From an uncultured Clostridia bacterium (GTDB taxonomy: Bacteria > Bacillota > Clostridia > Christensenellales > Borkfalkiaceae), in contig CANRNP010000008.1 in assembly GCA_947632015.1 (NCBI GenBank), positions 1-47,416 on the forward strand: a stretch of DNA of 47,416 nucleotides, read 5' to 3'. Numbering within the stretch: position 1 is the stretch's first letter; each line of letters opens with the position of its first letter. Of this stretch, positions 32,169-40,527 are shown one piece after another. The position numbers and the translations under genes are program-made. The notes under the pieces were generated by a model, which saw nothing but the letters and a program-made list of their open reading frames with translations, did no database searches and was not told where the DNA came from.

Positions 32169-35161
32169 TTTTGTCTCCTTCTCATTTTTCCATATATTTT
32201 CTTACTGCTGTGAACGAGCCGCGGCTCGCCGTCCGCAGTGCTGAGGTAGAGATATTTACGGTCCTGCTCCCTGCCGATAAACCGCGTTCCCCCGTGAGGG
32301 ACCTCGAACAGGAAATATCTGCCGCCGTCGACGGTCACCGAGAGCATCTCCGAACGTTTTTTGCGCGAGAGGACGAGGAGTTCTTTTCCCCTCTGCTTTT
32401 TGCGAGGCTCCGCGTCCGTGCGCAGAAGGAAGAGATCTTCCGTTTCCCCGTGCGTCACGATGATGAGGTCGGGGGTCACTTCTTCCCCCGTTTCCTCGAA
32501 CACAGAGCTCTCCATCGCGCGGCGGATCTGCCCCACCGCTTCCTTGATGTTCTCCTCCTTGACGTCGGCAAAACCGCCCTCTCTGCCGCAGAGCGCATTG
32601 AAGTAACGCTCCAAACGCATTTGCAAGAGTTGCACATAGAGGTTGCGCGTCATATCGATGTCGTACCGCTTGAAGTCGGCATAGCGCTCTTCGCCGCCGT
32701 ACGATTTTCCGATGCAGAGGGTAACGACCAGACTGAGTTTATCGAGCGCGTCCGCTTGGATTTCGGGGAAGAGCCCGCCGAGCCAATCGCTCAGCGGAAG
32801 ATCTTCGCTCTCTTTGCTTCTGAGTAAGGCAATCTCCTTTTGCAGAGCTTTGCACTCCGCCTCCATCAGCGCGCGGATGCCGTCGAATGCTTCGTTCCGC
32901 TCCGCAAGGCAGTCGCCAGACCGTTTCCGCATGCACAGCGCGTCCGCCCGCGTCCGACGGATCGTCCTTACATACTGTAAAATATCCCCCAAGCGGTTGG
33001 GATCGTCCGGATAACGGGCGGTGGCATAGGCGAGGAGAAGCTGCTCCGTGGAGCAGTAATCGGGACTGCTCTCAAAGAGGCAGGCGTGGAGCATTCTCTC
33101 GTTGCTTTTGTGCCTTCCCGCGAGAAAGCGGTTTCCTACGTCGAACGCCATTGTCGCAAACTGCTTGGCGGTCGGACAGCGGAAACCCCGCGTCCGCATA
33201 TAGGCGCACCAGCGGTGGTGTTCCAGCCAGTAAAGCTGGTCCTTGCAGCTCTTCGTGTTGTCCTTTCCCATGATCTTGAAAAAGTATTCCGACTGCGTCT
33301 TTTCCCCTTGGTTGGGATCGAGGCAGAAGAGCTTATACGGGAAGTGCAGGGCGACCGCGACCGAAGAATCGCGGTTGTACGAGGAGAGGAAGCCTGAGAC
33401 CGTTTGGTTATAGTGGGTGCGCTCCGCCTGCAAGGCGCGGCGTTCGAGCGCGTCCATCCGGATGCTCGAATAGCTGAAACATTCCTTCATCGTGCTGAAC
33501 GGACGGACGATGCACCACGGCGTCCGTTGCAACGCCCCTTTCCCGCGGTCCATCATCTCGTAAAGCCCGTCGTTCTCCACGGCGTAATCGATGATGACGG
33601 GAGAGGGCGATTCAAGGTGGGCGCGGCTGTTGATGAGTTCGCGCTCCGCCCACTGCGCCGCTTGCAAATTCATCTCATCGTCGCCGAAGGCGATGAGGAC
33701 GCGCTGTGCGTTCGCCGCCCCGCTGTTATGGAATTTTTTGCAGAATTCCTCGGTGTTGAAACTCACTTCGTAAAAGGCGATCGTGCCGTACTGCGAGATG
33801 ATGTCGGGAAGCTCGAAAAAGAGCTCCTGCTTAAACCGATTTGCATTCTGCGAGAGCACGATGATCTCTATTTTTTCGCACGAATAGCTCTTTTCGGTGA
33901 GCGCGTTTCCCTGCGCGTCCTTTCGCGGCTCTTTCCGAAGGGAGGAGAGCATCTGCCAGCACCAGATGACCGTTTTAATACATTCTTTGGCGATACGGCC
34001 GCTCCCGAACACGACGAGGCGCAACGACCTGCCGTTTATGTCCTTTGTGATATAGTTCTTCCAGACGCGGTAGAAGGGAGAGAGCTCTTCCATTGTCTGC
34101 TCGTCCTCTTTGAGCCCGCCGAAGATCAGCCGGTCCATGAGTTCGCTGTCGTCCATCATGCGGTAGACGACGTTGCGGAATTCGTTGATCACCTTGACGG
34201 TGTTCTTTTTGCAGAATTTTTTCCGCGCGACATCGATGAGCGCGCCCGCGCCTTCGCTCTGTACAAAGACGAACATCTCCATGTTTTCCGTCTTGAACAG
34301 ATAGGGCGGCTTTTTGGAGAGGCTCATCCAAAGTCCCCTCTTTTCGGTGAGGAGAGAGACGGACTGGGTGAGATTCTCTTCCTCGGAGATGCTCATCATG
34401 AAATAGACGACCTTCTTGTTCTTCGCCGTGCGGACCCAGTGGAAGGGGCGCTCCAAAATGTCGTCTTTCAGACAGATGGCGCCGATGCGTTTTGCGCGCA
34501 TCAAAAGTTCGCTCCGCGTCTCGGACTGGTCGTCGGAATACACGTCGGTAAAGATGATGCAGACGCTTTTCAGCCACGGCTCTTCCTTGAAATCGATATT
34601 ATTCTTGGCAAAATCAAATTTACGGCGGCGGAAGAGCCCCAACTCCCACGAGATACGGGCGATGTCCTCCGCAATGGAAATGGAGCGCTCGTTGAGTTCG
34701 GAAAAGACGAACTTCGTCTTTTTGCGGTTAAACCAAAGGGTGCAGCGCGGCACGACGGCGCAGAGCAGCTGGAAGAGGAAGAATCCTCCCGCCATCGGCA
34801 CGATGACAGTGTACGCGCAGGAGAGGATATAAAAGAAGATCACCCCGCCGAGCGGATAGGCGGCGGCGCCGCCCGCGATCATTCCCGTATAGTCGGCGTC
34901 GAGCGTAAAGAACTGGAAGGTGTGGGAAAACACTTCCGCAACTTTTTGGGCGGCGGGAACGTCCTCGTTCTTCCCGATAACGAACCCCACTTCCAGCGCA
35001 ATGACCGACAATATGAGCGCCGCCATAAAAAGATATCCGCGCCGCGCCCGGTATTTGGAATCCCATCGGTACTGATGGAAGAGCGCAAAATAAATTCCGG
35101 CGAAGAAGATCGCGTAGGCGATGCCGAGAAAAAGGTAGGCTGAAACTTGATAGGCAGCCAT
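32165..35161 (-). CDS. Membrane protein with TrkA-N-like and RyR-like domains
   Basis: A 998-residue protein. Three or four membrane helices fill residues 5-140 (AYLFLGIAYAIFFAGIYFAL, YLFMAALILSVIALEVGF, GGVIFFYILSCAYTVIVPMAG). A cytoplasmic part follows with a first Rossmann-like unit (KFVFSELNERSISIAEDIA, near 157) and a TrkA-N/RCK-like NAD-binding unit (LRLVVFGSGRIAKECIKTV, near 384; VLIAFGDDEMNLQAAQWA later). Residues near 640-700 contain YWLEHHRWCAYMRTRGF and RMLHACLFE, an RyR-like segment. The last 200 residues are not recognised. No potassium selectivity filter (TxGYG) was seen, so it is not a plain potassium channel. A regulated conductance or nucleotide/ion sensor is inferred. The start has only a weak GGGGGT ribosome binding site; the promoter is at 35200-35228. 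Confidence 0.8.
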   Translation of the reverse strand: MAAYQVSAYLFLGIAYAIFFAGIYFALFHQYRWDSKYRARRGYLFMAALILSVIALEVGFVIGKNEDVPAAQKVAEVFSHTFQFFTLDADYTGMIAGGAAAYPLGGVIFFYILSCAYTVIVPMAGGFFLFQLLCAVVPRCTLWFNRKKTKFVFSELNERSISIAEDIARISWELGLFRRRKFDFAKNNIDFKEEPWLKSVCIIFTDVYSDDQSETRSELLMRAKRIGAICLKDDILERPFHWVRTAKNKKVVYFMMSISEEENLTQSVSLLTEKRGLWMSLSKKPPYLFKTENMEMFVFVQSEGAGALIDVARKKFCKKNTVKVINEFRNVVYRMMDDSELMDRLIFGGLKEDEQTMEELSPFYRVWKNYITKDINGRSLRLVVFGSGRIAKECIKTVIWCWQMLSSLRKEPRKDAQGNALTEKSYSCEKIEIIVLSQNANRFKQELFFELPDIISQYGTIAFYEVSFNTEEFCKKFHNSGAANAQRVLIAFGDDEMNLQAAQWAERELINSRAHLESPSPVIIDYAVENDGLYEMMDRGKGALQRTPWCIVRPFSTMKECFSYSSIRMDALERRALQAERTHYNQTVSGFLSSYNRDSSVAVALHFPYKLFCLDPNQGEKTQSEYFFKIMGKDNTKSCKDQLYWLEHHRWCAYMRTRGFRCPTAKQFATMAFDVGNRFLAGRHKSNERMLHACLFESSPDYCSTEQLLLAYATARYPDDPNRLGDILQYVRTIRRTRADALCMRKRSGDCLAERNEAFDGIRALMEAECKALQKEIALLRSKESEDLPLSDWLGGLFPEIQADALDKLSLVVTLCIGKSYGGEERYADFKRYDIDMTRNLYVQLLQMRLERYFNALCGREGGFADVKEENIKEAVGQIRRAMESSVFEETGEEVTPDLIIVTHGETEDLFLLRTDAEPRKKQRGKELLVLSRKKRSEMLSVTVDGGRYFLFEVPHGGTRFIGREQDRKYLYLSTADGEPRLVHSSKKIYGKMRRRQK

Positions 35162-35199
35162 GAATGTACCCCCGACGTTCTTTTGTGTTCCCTTTTATC

Positions 35200-35228
35200 A
35201 TCCTACCACGAAACGCGGGAAATGTCAA
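35200..35228 (-). promoter_or_regulatory. Promoter of the TrkA-N/RyR operon
   Basis: Minus strand TTGACA (35228-35223) and TAGGAT (35205-35200), 17 bases apart; the -35 is ideal and the -10 moderate. Confidence 0.72.
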
Positions 35229-35309
35229 GCCTTCTTCAACATCCGCCGCCCTATTCTATGCCGCGGCGGCGGGATTTTTCCCTGCGGCGGAAAAAATTCG
35301 AAAAATCGC

Positions 35310-35338
35310 TTTACATACGCGCGGAAATGGGCTATAAT
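35310..35338 (+). promoter_or_regulatory. Promoter of the VUT transporter operon
   Basis: TTTACA (35310-35315) and TATAAT (35333-35338) are 17 bases apart. The transcript start near 35345 leaves an 84-base leader. Confidence 0.8.
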
Positions 35339-35344
35339 TGCCCG

Positions 35345-35428
35345 TAATGAGATGTTTTCCTTGAAAAACCATCTCCGCCCCCCGCCGCAGCGCGGGTCGA
35401 GGCGCAATAAAAAACAAGGAGTTTTTTT
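35345..35428 (+). promoter_or_regulatory. Structured leader of the VUT gene, possible riboswitch
   Basis: The leader holds a hairpin (GAGATGTTTTC with GAAAAACCATCTC, about 35350-35376), then a GC-rich foldable stretch (CCCGC...GCGGG, CGCC...GGCG), then AATAAAAAACAAGGAG running into the ribosome binding site. An A-rich tail joined to the ribosome site, before a gene of the queuosine-precursor transporter family, recalls translational preQ1 riboswitches, but the spacing does not fit the class I consensus as I fold it. Confidence 0.35.
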
Positions 35429-36193
35429 ATGAAACAAAAGATTTTGGACTTTTTCTCCGAATGCGGCGTTTTGCTCCGCTCCCTCTCCCCGCTCGCTTTT
35501 TCCCTCTTTCTTCTGTCCGTCTTTTCCATGAACCTGCTCGCAAACAAGAGCCTCGATCTGCCCTTCGACTGGCTCGGACTCGACTGCGGAATCATCGTCT
35601 CGTGGGTGGCGTTCCTCTGTATGGACGTGCTCACCAAGCACTACGGCCCGAAAGCGGCGACCCTCGTCTCCCTCATGGCGATCATCATCAATCTGCTTGC
35701 CTGCCTCATCCTCTTTCTCGCGAGCCGTATTCCGGGCGTCTGGGGCGCCTATTTCGACTTCGGCGAACAACCCGTCGTCAATTCCGCCCTCGATTCGACG
35801 TTCGGCGGAACTTGGTATGTGCTCCTCGGAAGTACGGTCGCCTTTATCGCCTCGGCGGTCGTGAATAACTTTTCCAACTGGGGGATCGGCAAGCTCTTCA
35901 AGAAAAACCCCAACGGGTTTCTCGCCTATGCCTGCCGCACCTACCTCTCCACCGCGCTGGGGCAATTCTGCGATAACCTCATCTTCGCCTTCCTCGTGAG
36001 CTTTTTCTTCTTCGGCTGGTCGCCGCTCAAATGCTTCACCTGCGCGGCGACGGGGATGCTCGCGGAGCTTCTCGTCGAAGCGGTCTTTTCCCCGCTCGGC
36101 TATCGGGTGTGCCGAAGCTGGACGCGGCGGAACGTAGGGAAAGAATATCTCGAATATCGGGAAAAACGTTTGAAAAAAGAGGAGACGGTATGA
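35429..36193 (+). CDS. VUT-family transporter (possible queuosine-precursor importer)
   Basis: A 254-residue inner-membrane protein with six or seven helices, of the VUT/YhhQ (DUF165) family, whose studied members import queuosine precursors. Typical signs are ANKSLDLPFDWLGLDCGIIVSW, CMDVLTKHYGPKAATLVS (the conserved D-x-x-T-x-x-Y/H-G segment) and GQFCDNLIFAFLVSFFF. AAGGAG sits ahead of the ATG. The charged C-terminus KEYLEYREKRLKKEE is cytoplasmic. The dehydrogenase gene after it overlaps by ATGA. Substrate could be a queuosine precursor or another nucleobase or vitamin; no queuosine gene is in the window. Confidence 0.85.
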   Translation: MKQKILDFFSECGVLLRSLSPLAFSLFLLSVFSMNLLANKSLDLPFDWLGLDCGIIVSWVAFLCMDVLTKHYGPKAATLVSLMAIIINLLACLILFLASRIPGVWGAYFDFGEQPVVNSALDSTFGGTWYVLLGSTVAFIASAVVNNFSNWGIGKLFKKNPNGFLAYACRTYLSTALGQFCDNLIFAFLVSFFFFGWSPLKCFTCAATGMLAELLVEAVFSPLGYRVCRSWTRRNVGKEYLEYREKRLKKEETV

Positions 36194-36834
36194 AAATTCT
36201 TGTCACGGGCGCAAGCGGCGGGATCGGCAGGGCGATCGCGGACAAGTTCCTTAGGGAGGGGCACGAAGTGTTCGGGATCGACCTTCTTCCCGCGCCCTTT
36301 TCCCGCAAACGCTATACCCATTTCGTCGCCGATATTACCAAAGAACTGCCCGAAATCACGGGGGTGGAGATCCTCGTCAACAACGCGGGCGTGCAAAACA
36401 GCGGAAAGGATATCGACGTCAACTTGAAGGGCACCGTCCGCGTGACGGAAAAATACGGCGTTGCGCCCCCCATCAAGAGCGTTGTGTTCATCGCCTCGGC
36501 GAGCGCGACGACGGGCGCGGAATTCCCGGAATACGCCGCGAGCAAGGGCGGGACGGTCGCCTACATGAAAAACGTCGCCCTGCGCATCGCCCGTTTCGGC
36601 GCGACGGCGAACAGCCTCTCTCCCGGCGGCGTGACGACGGAGCTCAACCGCCATGTGATGGAGAGCGAAGAGATGTGGGGAGAGATCATGGCGCTCACCC
36701 CCTTAAAAAAATGGGCGTCTCCCGAAGAGATCGCCGAATGGACGTACTTCCTCGCCGTGAAAAACCGTTCGATGACGGGGCAGGACCTCATCGTGGACAA
36801 CGGGGAGAGCACCGACGCAAAATTTATTTGGTAA
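36190..36834 (+). CDS. Short-chain dehydrogenase/reductase
   Basis: A 214-residue SDR oxidoreductase. It has the NAD(P)-binding TGASGGIG at residues 6-13, ILVNNAGVQN, and the catalytic YAASKGG with an upstream serine-rich strand (FIASASATTGA). SPGGVTTELNRHV and the C-terminal GQDLIVDNGEST match the FabG-like classical group. At 214 residues it is about 30 short of the usual 245; the segment between the cofactor loop and NNAG is compressed. It overlaps the transporter gene by ATGA. Substrate unknown; a link to the imported compound is possible but untested. Confidence 0.9.
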   Translation: MKILVTGASGGIGRAIADKFLREGHEVFGIDLLPAPFSRKRYTHFVADITKELPEITGVEILVNNAGVQNSGKDIDVNLKGTVRVTEKYGVAPPIKSVVFIASASATTGAEFPEYAASKGGTVAYMKNVALRIARFGATANSLSPGGVTTELNRHVMESEEMWGEIMALTPLKKWASPEEIAEWTYFLAVKNRSMTGQDLIVDNGESTDAKFIW

Positions 36835-36888
36835 AAAGTTACCCCGACAAAAAAAGCGGAATTCGGGGCGTATGTCATAGGAAAAAAC

Positions 36889-36910
36889 AAGGGAGACGCT
36901 CGTCTCCCTT
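36889..36910 (+). terminator. Stem-loop terminator after the SDR gene
   Basis: AAGGGAGACG pairs with CGTCTCCCTT (10 bp, two-base loop), with A residues before and a short AAATTT after. The T run is weak. The following 146 bases to 37056 hold no convincing gene; one further hairpin (about 36932-36960) lies there. Confidence 0.65.
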
Positions 36911-37056
36911 AAATTTATCTTCGAAAGAAAGAATAGCTCACGCCGTTTATTGCATAAGCGGTGAGCCCCTTGCATAGCTCTCCTTTAATCGAACGCTCCC
37001 CTTTTCCGCTACGCCGGTTCCACGGGTGATCATGAGGGGAAGGCGTGTTTGCTCTT

Positions 37057-37716
37057 TTATTTTTCCGTATATCCGCGCAGAACATCGTCCGCTTCCCGCG
37101 CAATGATTTGGGACGGCTCCCCCTCCGCGGAGCAGACGGAAAGGAGATATTCCCCCGAAAAACCGCCCACAGGGCACAATTCCATGGCGCCCGTGAGCCC
37201 GTAAGAGAAGATCCTTTCGCCGTCCGTATCCAGCCCGCGCAGAGCGCCGAACCCCTCTCCCCGCTTTTTGAGCACGCTCTCCCGCCTCGTCCAAAACAGA
37301 TAGAAGGCGCGGAGAGGATCGTCGGAAGAGGCGATCTCTTCCCGCTCCGCGGCGGAAAAACATCTCTCGGCTACGGGGGAAAATTCCCGCGGGGCACACA
37401 GCTCCACGTCTACGCCGAGGGGAGAATCCCCGAACCCGCAGACGACCGCGTTGCCCGAATGGGAAAGATTGAAACAGAGCCGCGGCGCCTCCGCGAAAAA
37501 AGGCTTCCCCGCGCCCGTACGCGCGATCGTGACGTCAAGTCCGAGCGTGCGCCGCGCTTCGAGCCGAAGGAGCGCCTCGCCGACCGTCCTTTGCGCGCGC
37601 GCCCCCGCGTTTTTCAGCCGCCCGATCTCCTCCCGCCGCGCGGGGGGGAAGGCGGCAAGCGCCGCTTCGAGCAAGGCGGGCGAAGCCCTCTCTAACTGAA
37701 CAAGGCAGAGTTTCAC
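37057..37716 (-). CDS. 4'-phosphopantetheinyl transferase (Sfp type)
   Basis: A 219-residue enzyme that moves the phosphopantetheine arm of coenzyme A to a carrier-protein serine. Sfp-family motifs are clear: GKPFFAEAPRLCFNLSHSG, PLGVDVELCAPRE (metal-binding Asp and Glu near 103-106) and FYLFWTRRESVLKKRGEGF (near 138-156). Length fits Sfp-type enzymes. It is the last gene of a four-gene operon and overlaps the hydrogenase-like gene by ATGA. No carrier protein or polyketide/peptide synthetase is in the window, so the target is elsewhere, probably fatty-acid ACP if no AcpS exists. Confidence 0.93.
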   Translation of the reverse strand: MKLCLVQLERASPALLEAALAAFPPARREEIGRLKNAGARAQRTVGEALLRLEARRTLGLDVTIARTGAGKPFFAEAPRLCFNLSHSGNAVVCGFGDSPLGVDVELCAPREFSPVAERCFSAAEREEIASSDDPLRAFYLFWTRRESVLKKRGEGFGALRGLDTDGERIFSYGLTGAMELCPVGGFSGEYLLSVCSAEGEPSQIIAREADDVLRGYTEK

Positions 37717-39137
37717 GGCAGGAAGGCGTCCGTCGCCGCGGCGATCTCTTCGAACGCCGCCTCACGGGCATAGCGCGCCGTATCGCTCTTTCCCTTTTCG
37801 CCGTGCGTAAGGCAGCCCGCTCCGCCGATGCAACCGCCCGTGCATGCCATTCCTTCGATGAAGTTGCCTTGAAGCACCCCCTTTTCGGCAAGGATGAGCG
37901 CCGTGCGGCATTCCGCGATGCCGTTGCAGACGACGGGTTTGAAGGGCGCTTCCTTTCCGCTCTCCGCGATCGCGCGGGCGACCGCCTCCGCAACGCCGCC
38001 CGAACAGGCGAATCCCCTGCCGTAGGGCGAAGCGTCCGACAGCGGGGTCTCGGCAAGTTCGGTCACGGGGATGTCGCGGCTGTCGATGAGCGCCTGCAAC
38101 TCTTCGAACGTAATGACGCTGTCCAGAAGCCCGCGGTACTCCTCCCGCTGGAATTCCGCCTTCTTCGCGGTGCAGGGACCGATAAACACCGTTTTGCAAT
38201 TCTCCCGCTCTTTGAGGGCGCGCGCCAAAGTGCCCGCGGGAGAGAGCTGGCGGGAAATATGCTCTTTCAGCCCCGGAAAGTTCTTTTCGACATAGGAGAC
38301 GAACGCGGGACAGCACGAAGAGGTCAAAAATCCCTTTCCGCCTAGCTCTTCCGCCTCTCTCTGCGCCACCATATCCGCGCCGAGCGCGACCTCGATGACG
38401 CCCGAAAAGCCGAGCTCCCCGATCGCCGTGATCACCTGTCCGAGCTTTGCATAAGAAAACTGCCCCGCTATGGAAGGCGCAACGAGGGCATACACCTTCT
38501 CCCCGCTTTTTTTGCTCTTCAAAAGGAGATCTATGACGTCGAGAATATACGAGCGGTCGGTGATCGCCCCGAACGGACAGGCATATACGCACGCGCCGCA
38601 GGAGATACATTTTTCGTAGTCCACGACCGCCTCTTTTTCCTTTCCGACGGAGATCGCCTTCACCTTGCAGCTCTGTTCGCAGGGGCGCTTGTCGTTATGG
38701 ATGGCGGAATAGGGGCACGCCTTGGCGCACGCGCCGCATTCCACGCACTTCGTCTTGTCGATGTAAGCCTTCTGGCGGTGGTCGAAAAAGATCGCGTTCT
38801 GCTTGCATGCCTCCTCGCAACGGTGGGCAAGACAGCCGCGGCAGGCGCTCGTCACCTCAAAGCCGCCCGTGGGGCAGTCCTCGCAGGCGATGTCGATGAC
38901 TTGTATCACCTTACGGTTGTGGCGGTTGCCGCCGATGGCGAGGCGCACCCGTTCGCTCAAAATGGCGCGCTCCTTATATACGCAACAGCGCATCGTGGGG
39001 ATCTTTCCCGGCGCGATCGTCTTGGGGATCTCGGTCACGTTTTCGAGAAGTTCGTCCGTCCACGAGAGCCGCGCGACCTCTTTAAGTACCTTGTATTTGA
39101 GAAGTTGGACTTTTGTATCGAATTTATGCACGCTCAT
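37713..39137 (-). CDS. [FeFe]-hydrogenase-like protein, group B type
   Basis: A 474-residue iron-sulfur protein. The N-terminal 80 residues are unrecognised. Residues 85-118 carry a Cys-rich stretch (CEDCPTGG, CRGCLAHRCEEACK), followed by two ferredoxin motifs (CVECGACAKACP near 135 and CISCGACVYACP near 178). The C-terminal half is the H-cluster domain with variants of the three signatures: TSSCCPAFV near 271, IGPCTAKKAEF near 315 and GMACTGGCIGG near 429. CCP, rather than CSP, in the first motif and GPCTAKK in the second are typical of group B, whose members are little studied. All H-cluster Cys residues are present, so catalysis is possible; a sensory role is also possible. It overlaps both neighbours by ATGA. 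Confidence 0.9.
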   Translation of the reverse strand: MSVHKFDTKVQLLKYKVLKEVARLSWTDELLENVTEIPKTIAPGKIPTMRCCVYKERAILSERVRLAIGGNRHNRKVIQVIDIACEDCPTGGFEVTSACRGCLAHRCEEACKQNAIFFDHRQKAYIDKTKCVECGACAKACPYSAIHNDKRPCEQSCKVKAISVGKEKEAVVDYEKCISCGACVYACPFGAITDRSYILDVIDLLLKSKKSGEKVYALVAPSIAGQFSYAKLGQVITAIGELGFSGVIEVALGADMVAQREAEELGGKGFLTSSCCPAFVSYVEKNFPGLKEHISRQLSPAGTLARALKERENCKTVFIGPCTAKKAEFQREEYRGLLDSVITFEELQALIDSRDIPVTELAETPLSDASPYGRGFACSGGVAEAVARAIAESGKEAPFKPVVCNGIAECRTALILAEKGVLQGNFIEGMACTGGCIGGAGCLTHGEKGKSDTARYAREAAFEEIAAATDAFLP

Positions 39138-39886
39138 GCCTCCTCAAACGTCCAGCGCGTTAAAAGCGCCTTCTTTGCGGGATCGGAAGCCCGCTCCAAC
39201 TGCGCCGCCGCGATGAGCGGGATCCATTCTTCGGCATATTCCCGCGAAACGCCCGTTTGGCGGAGAAATTCCAGAAGATACTGCTCCGAAAATTCGTCGG
39301 CGCCCGCAAGACGGAAGAGAAGATAGCTCTTTACGGCGTCTGCCGTGGCGTTTCCCTGGCTTGCATGCGACCAGTCCAAAATATAGGGCGTGCCGTCGTT
39401 TGCGAGAATGACGTTGCTCGGCAAAAAATCGCCGTGCAGAATGTGGGTGTGCCGCCGCATCCCGTCCAGCCGCATGGAGAGGTCGTAGCGGGTGGAGGCG
39501 TCCAGCTCGGAACGCAAGATCTTCATTTTGAGTTTGTCGATATATTTGGTGAGCAACAAATGCTTCCGCGAATGCACGTCCCTCTGGATGGCGACAAAGG
39601 TTTTCAGGTAAAACTCCCGCTTTTGCGGATGTTCCTCCATGAGCGCGGCGAGCGTCTGCCCCTCGATATAATCCATCACGATCGCGGACTTCCCGCCGAT
39701 CACCGTCACTTCGCGGAAGCGGGGAATATTCAGCCCCGTCTCGGCTACGCGCGCCTGGTTGATCGCCTCGTTCAGAATCTCCGATTTGGAGTAGCTCTCG
39801 TCGAACAGTTTGATGAGCCTGTCCCCGTCGCGATAAACGATCTTATCCCGCCGTCTGGCAATGATCTGCTCCATTGTTCTCTCCAA
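39134..39886 (-). CDS. APH-family phosphotransferase/kinase
   Basis: A 250-residue kinase-fold protein of the aminoglycoside/choline phosphotransferase superfamily. Its catalytic loop reads ILHGDFLPSNVILA and the metal-binding motif YILDWSHAS, both intact. The N-terminal lobe (KIVYRDGDRLIKLFDESY, SAIVMDYIEGQTL) has the ATP-binding Lys and the hinge. The gene sits three bases after the flavoprotein stop and overlaps the hydrogenase gene by ATGA. Antibiotic resistance is unlikely given this operon; a small-molecule or protein substrate connected with the redox proteins is more plausible but unproven. Confidence 0.85.
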   Translation of the reverse strand: MERTMEQIIARRRDKIVYRDGDRLIKLFDESYSKSEILNEAINQARVAETGLNIPRFREVTVIGGKSAIVMDYIEGQTLAALMEEHPQKREFYLKTFVAIQRDVHSRKHLLLTKYIDKLKMKILRSELDASTRYDLSMRLDGMRRHTHILHGDFLPSNVILANDGTPYILDWSHASQGNATADAVKSYLLFRLAGADEFSEQYLLEFLRQTGVSREYAEEWIPLIAAAQLERASDPAKKALLTRWTFEEA

Positions 39887-39889
39887 GGA

Positions 39890-40510
39890 TCAGCGGATAA
39901 AATTCGTGCGGAGCTTGGGTTCGGCTACGGGGCGCTGTACCCCTTCCGCCCTGCCCGCGGCGATACACTTCAAGAGCCACGCCATCTCCCGCGCGAGGGT
40001 GCGCATCGTCTGCAACCCCTCCTTATCCTCCCGGACCTCTTCGGGAAGATTCCCGTGCACCTGGTTCCAGTACTGCGAGGAGACGACGGGCATGCAATTC
40101 ATCATAAAGTATTTGTTGAGGCGGTCGAACGCGGCGCTCGCGCCCCCTCTGCGGCAACTGACGACCGCCGCGGCGGGTTTCCCCGCCATCTTCGCCCCGC
40201 CCGTGTAGAACAGACGGTCGAGAAAGGAAGTGATCTGTCCGCTCGGTCCCGCATAATAGACGGGGGAGCCGACGATGAGCCCGTCGAACCCGTCGAGCCG
40301 CGCGAGCGTCTCGTTCACCTTGTCGTCGATCGCGCATTTGCCGTGCTCCCTGCAATACCCGCAGGCGATACAGCCCGAAACGGGCTTTTTGCCGAGCCAA
40401 AGGATCTCGCTCTGTACGCCCTCTTCCTTCAAAGTCTCCGCGATCTCCGCGAGCGCGGTATAGGTACAGCCCCTTTCGTTGGGGCTTCCGTTGATCAACA
40501 AAACTTTCAT
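39890..40510 (-). CDS. Iron-sulfur flavoprotein / NADPH-dependent FMN reductase family
   Basis: A 206-residue flavodoxin-fold protein. MKVLLINGSPNERGCTYTAL is the FMN phosphate loop and VGSPVYYAGPSGQ the flavin-ring loop. Between them, CIACGYCREHGKC spaces four Cys as C-x2-C-x2-C-x5-C, the compact motif of archaeal and clostridial iron-sulfur flavoproteins, so a [4Fe-4S] cluster is likely. It probably passes electrons between ferredoxin and small acceptors. First gene of the operon, behind an ideal promoter, with GAGGTG upstream of the ATG. Confidence 0.9.
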   Translation of the reverse strand: MKVLLINGSPNERGCTYTALAEIAETLKEEGVQSEILWLGKKPVSGCIACGYCREHGKCAIDDKVNETLARLDGFDGLIVGSPVYYAGPSGQITSFLDRLFYTGGAKMAGKPAAAVVSCRRGGASAAFDRLNKYFMMNCMPVVSSQYWNQVHGNLPEEVREDKEGLQTMRTLAREMAWLLKCIAAGRAEGVQRPVAEPKLRTNFIR

Positions 40511-40527
40511 CTTTTCACCTCGGTTCT

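Noticed and set aside
12470-34577. Many other long antisense frames (for example over GH35, GH31 and the TrkA-N/RyR gene)
   Set aside because: Each is opposite a well supported gene and has low-complexity Arg/Ala-rich sequence.
36915-37103. A 62-codon minus-strand frame after the PPTase gene
   Set aside because: It starts inside the PPTase gene, has no ribosome site and no recognisable domain. A weak start further in gives an equally unsupported peptide.
39134-39886. Aminoglycoside resistance gene
   Set aside because: The kinase fold is shared by many phosphotransferases, and the gene is embedded in a redox operon with no mobile element.
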